From the NCBI GenBank assembly GCA_020630355.1, contig JAHDBO010000152.1, positions 1-5,238 on the forward strand: 5,238 nt of DNA, in the 5' to 3' direction. This document shows, piece by piece, positions 4,841 to 5,238 of the stretch (within the stretch, counting starts at the first letter, position 1; each line of letters begins with the position of its first letter). The notes under the pieces are model-generated. The model saw only the letters and a program-made list of their open reading frames with translations, did not search any database and had not been told where the DNA came from. The stretch comes from Saprospiraceae bacterium. GTDB taxonomy: Bacteria > Bacteroidota > Bacteroidia > Chitinophagales > Saprospiraceae. A program made the translations under genes and the position numbers.

Positions 4841-5238
4841 TTAGGCACTTTCGTGCAAACGGTCTAGTAAATTGTATGCTTCATTCAAACGCTCTAGCGT
4901 CAAATTTTTCCCCACGACTTCCATCATAGCGAACACAGATGGCCCTTGCATCGTTCCTGCCAAAGCAATCCTCAAAATCGGCAATACCTTTCCAAAACCA
5001 AGTCCACTTTCCTCTATCCAAGCTTTTACACTGGTCTCGATAGTCGTTTCTTCAAAAGTATCGATGTTTTCAATTGCTTCATTCAATTGCTCAAAGGCAG
5101 GGCGGTTTTCTGGATGCCACCGTTTTTTGCCGTTCTTTTCGTCATAAGAAGCAATATCTTCAAAAATATAAGCCATCTTTTCAATAAAATCAGGCATAAA
5201 CTGCACCCGCTCCTTATACAAACCGCAGATACGCGCTA
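4841..5238 (-). CDS. gltX: Glutamyl-tRNA synthetase, C-terminal part (partial)
   Basis: This is the 3' end of a gene that starts beyond the right edge; about 131 codons plus two bases are present. The reading frame is open to the edge, beginning ARICGLYKERVQFMPDF, so the first in-frame TTG (5219-5221) is an internal Leu and not a start. The sequence matches the anticodon-binding C-terminal domain of class I glutamyl-tRNA synthetases: L-x-K-E-R-V near the beginning, F-E-D, then KAWIEESGLGFGKVLPILRIALAGTMQGPSVFAMMEVVGK, which corresponds to the family's G-K-V-x-x-P-L-R-x-A-L-x-G-x-x-x-G-P pattern, and a final helix ending LDRLHESA. The enzyme charges tRNA-Glu in the cytoplasm. The catalytic HIGH and KMSKS motifs are outside the window. 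The stop at 4841-4843 is followed 13 bases later by the small charged gene. Confidence 0.92.
   Translation of the reverse strand, partial: ARICGLYKERVQFMPDFIEKMAYIFEDIASYDEKNGKKRWHPENRPAFEQLNEAIENIDTFEETTIETSVKAWIEESGLGFGKVLPILRIALAGTMQGPSVFAMMEVVGKNLTLERLNEAYNLLDRLHESA

Noticed and set aside
4828..4848. GTG start at 4848 extending the small gene by seven residues
   Set aside because: The ATG at 4827 avoids overlap with gltX and has an A-rich leader; the upstream GTG has no better support.
5219..5221. TTG as a start codon of a 126-residue protein
   Set aside because: The frame stays open to the window edge and the upstream residues continue the glutamyl-tRNA synthetase pattern, so this is an internal Leu.

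Overview
The window looks like chromosomal housekeeping DNA from a member of the Bacteroidota. The evidence is: promoter-like TAnnTTTG boxes of the kind used by that phylum's primary sigma factor, A-rich leaders instead of Shine-Dalgarno sites, a GIN-domain (DUF2807) secreted protein whose signal peptide ends NAQ, and the gene order rimP-nusA-infB. A futalosine-pathway menaquinone gene (mqnC) argues against Bacteroides- or Flavobacterium-type lineages, which typically use the classical Men route. It would fit Saprospiria- or Cytophagia-like groups, but that placement is inference.

Layout. Positions 1-2277 hold the minus-strand transcription/translation operon, read right to left: a promoter-like box (2270-2277), a leader with a strong terminator-like hairpin (2211-2247), rimP (1720-2199), a gap with a second terminator-like hairpin and a 15-bp tandem duplication (1631-1660), nusA (382-1620), a 307-bp gap with a promoter-like box and several inverted repeats, and the first codons of infB (1-74). 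Positions 2355-3608 hold a divergently transcribed mqnC with its own promoter. After a 241-bp gap with no recognisable gene comes a secreted GIN-domain protein (3850-4581) built on seven I-H/Y-G-S-G repeats, closed by a near-perfect intrinsic terminator (4609-4643). From the right edge, on the minus strand, come the 3' end of gltX (glutamyl-tRNA synthetase, 4841-5238) and a tightly linked 61-residue charged protein of unknown function (4642-4827). Its stop codon lies inside the U-tract of the opposing terminator.

How the genes relate. RimP (30S maturation), NusA (elongation/termination factor) and IF2 (initiation) form the classic operon linking transcription to translation. The most interesting point is regulatory: terminator-like hairpins lie ahead of rimP, ahead of nusA and, more weakly, ahead of infB, in an operon that encodes the termination factor NusA. 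This suggests attenuation and possibly NusA autoregulation. mqnC supplies menaquinone for respiration. The GIN protein is probably periplasmic or surface-exposed, function unknown. I see no tRNA, rRNA, CRISPR array, insertion sequence or phage gene, and no convincing new multi-gene system.
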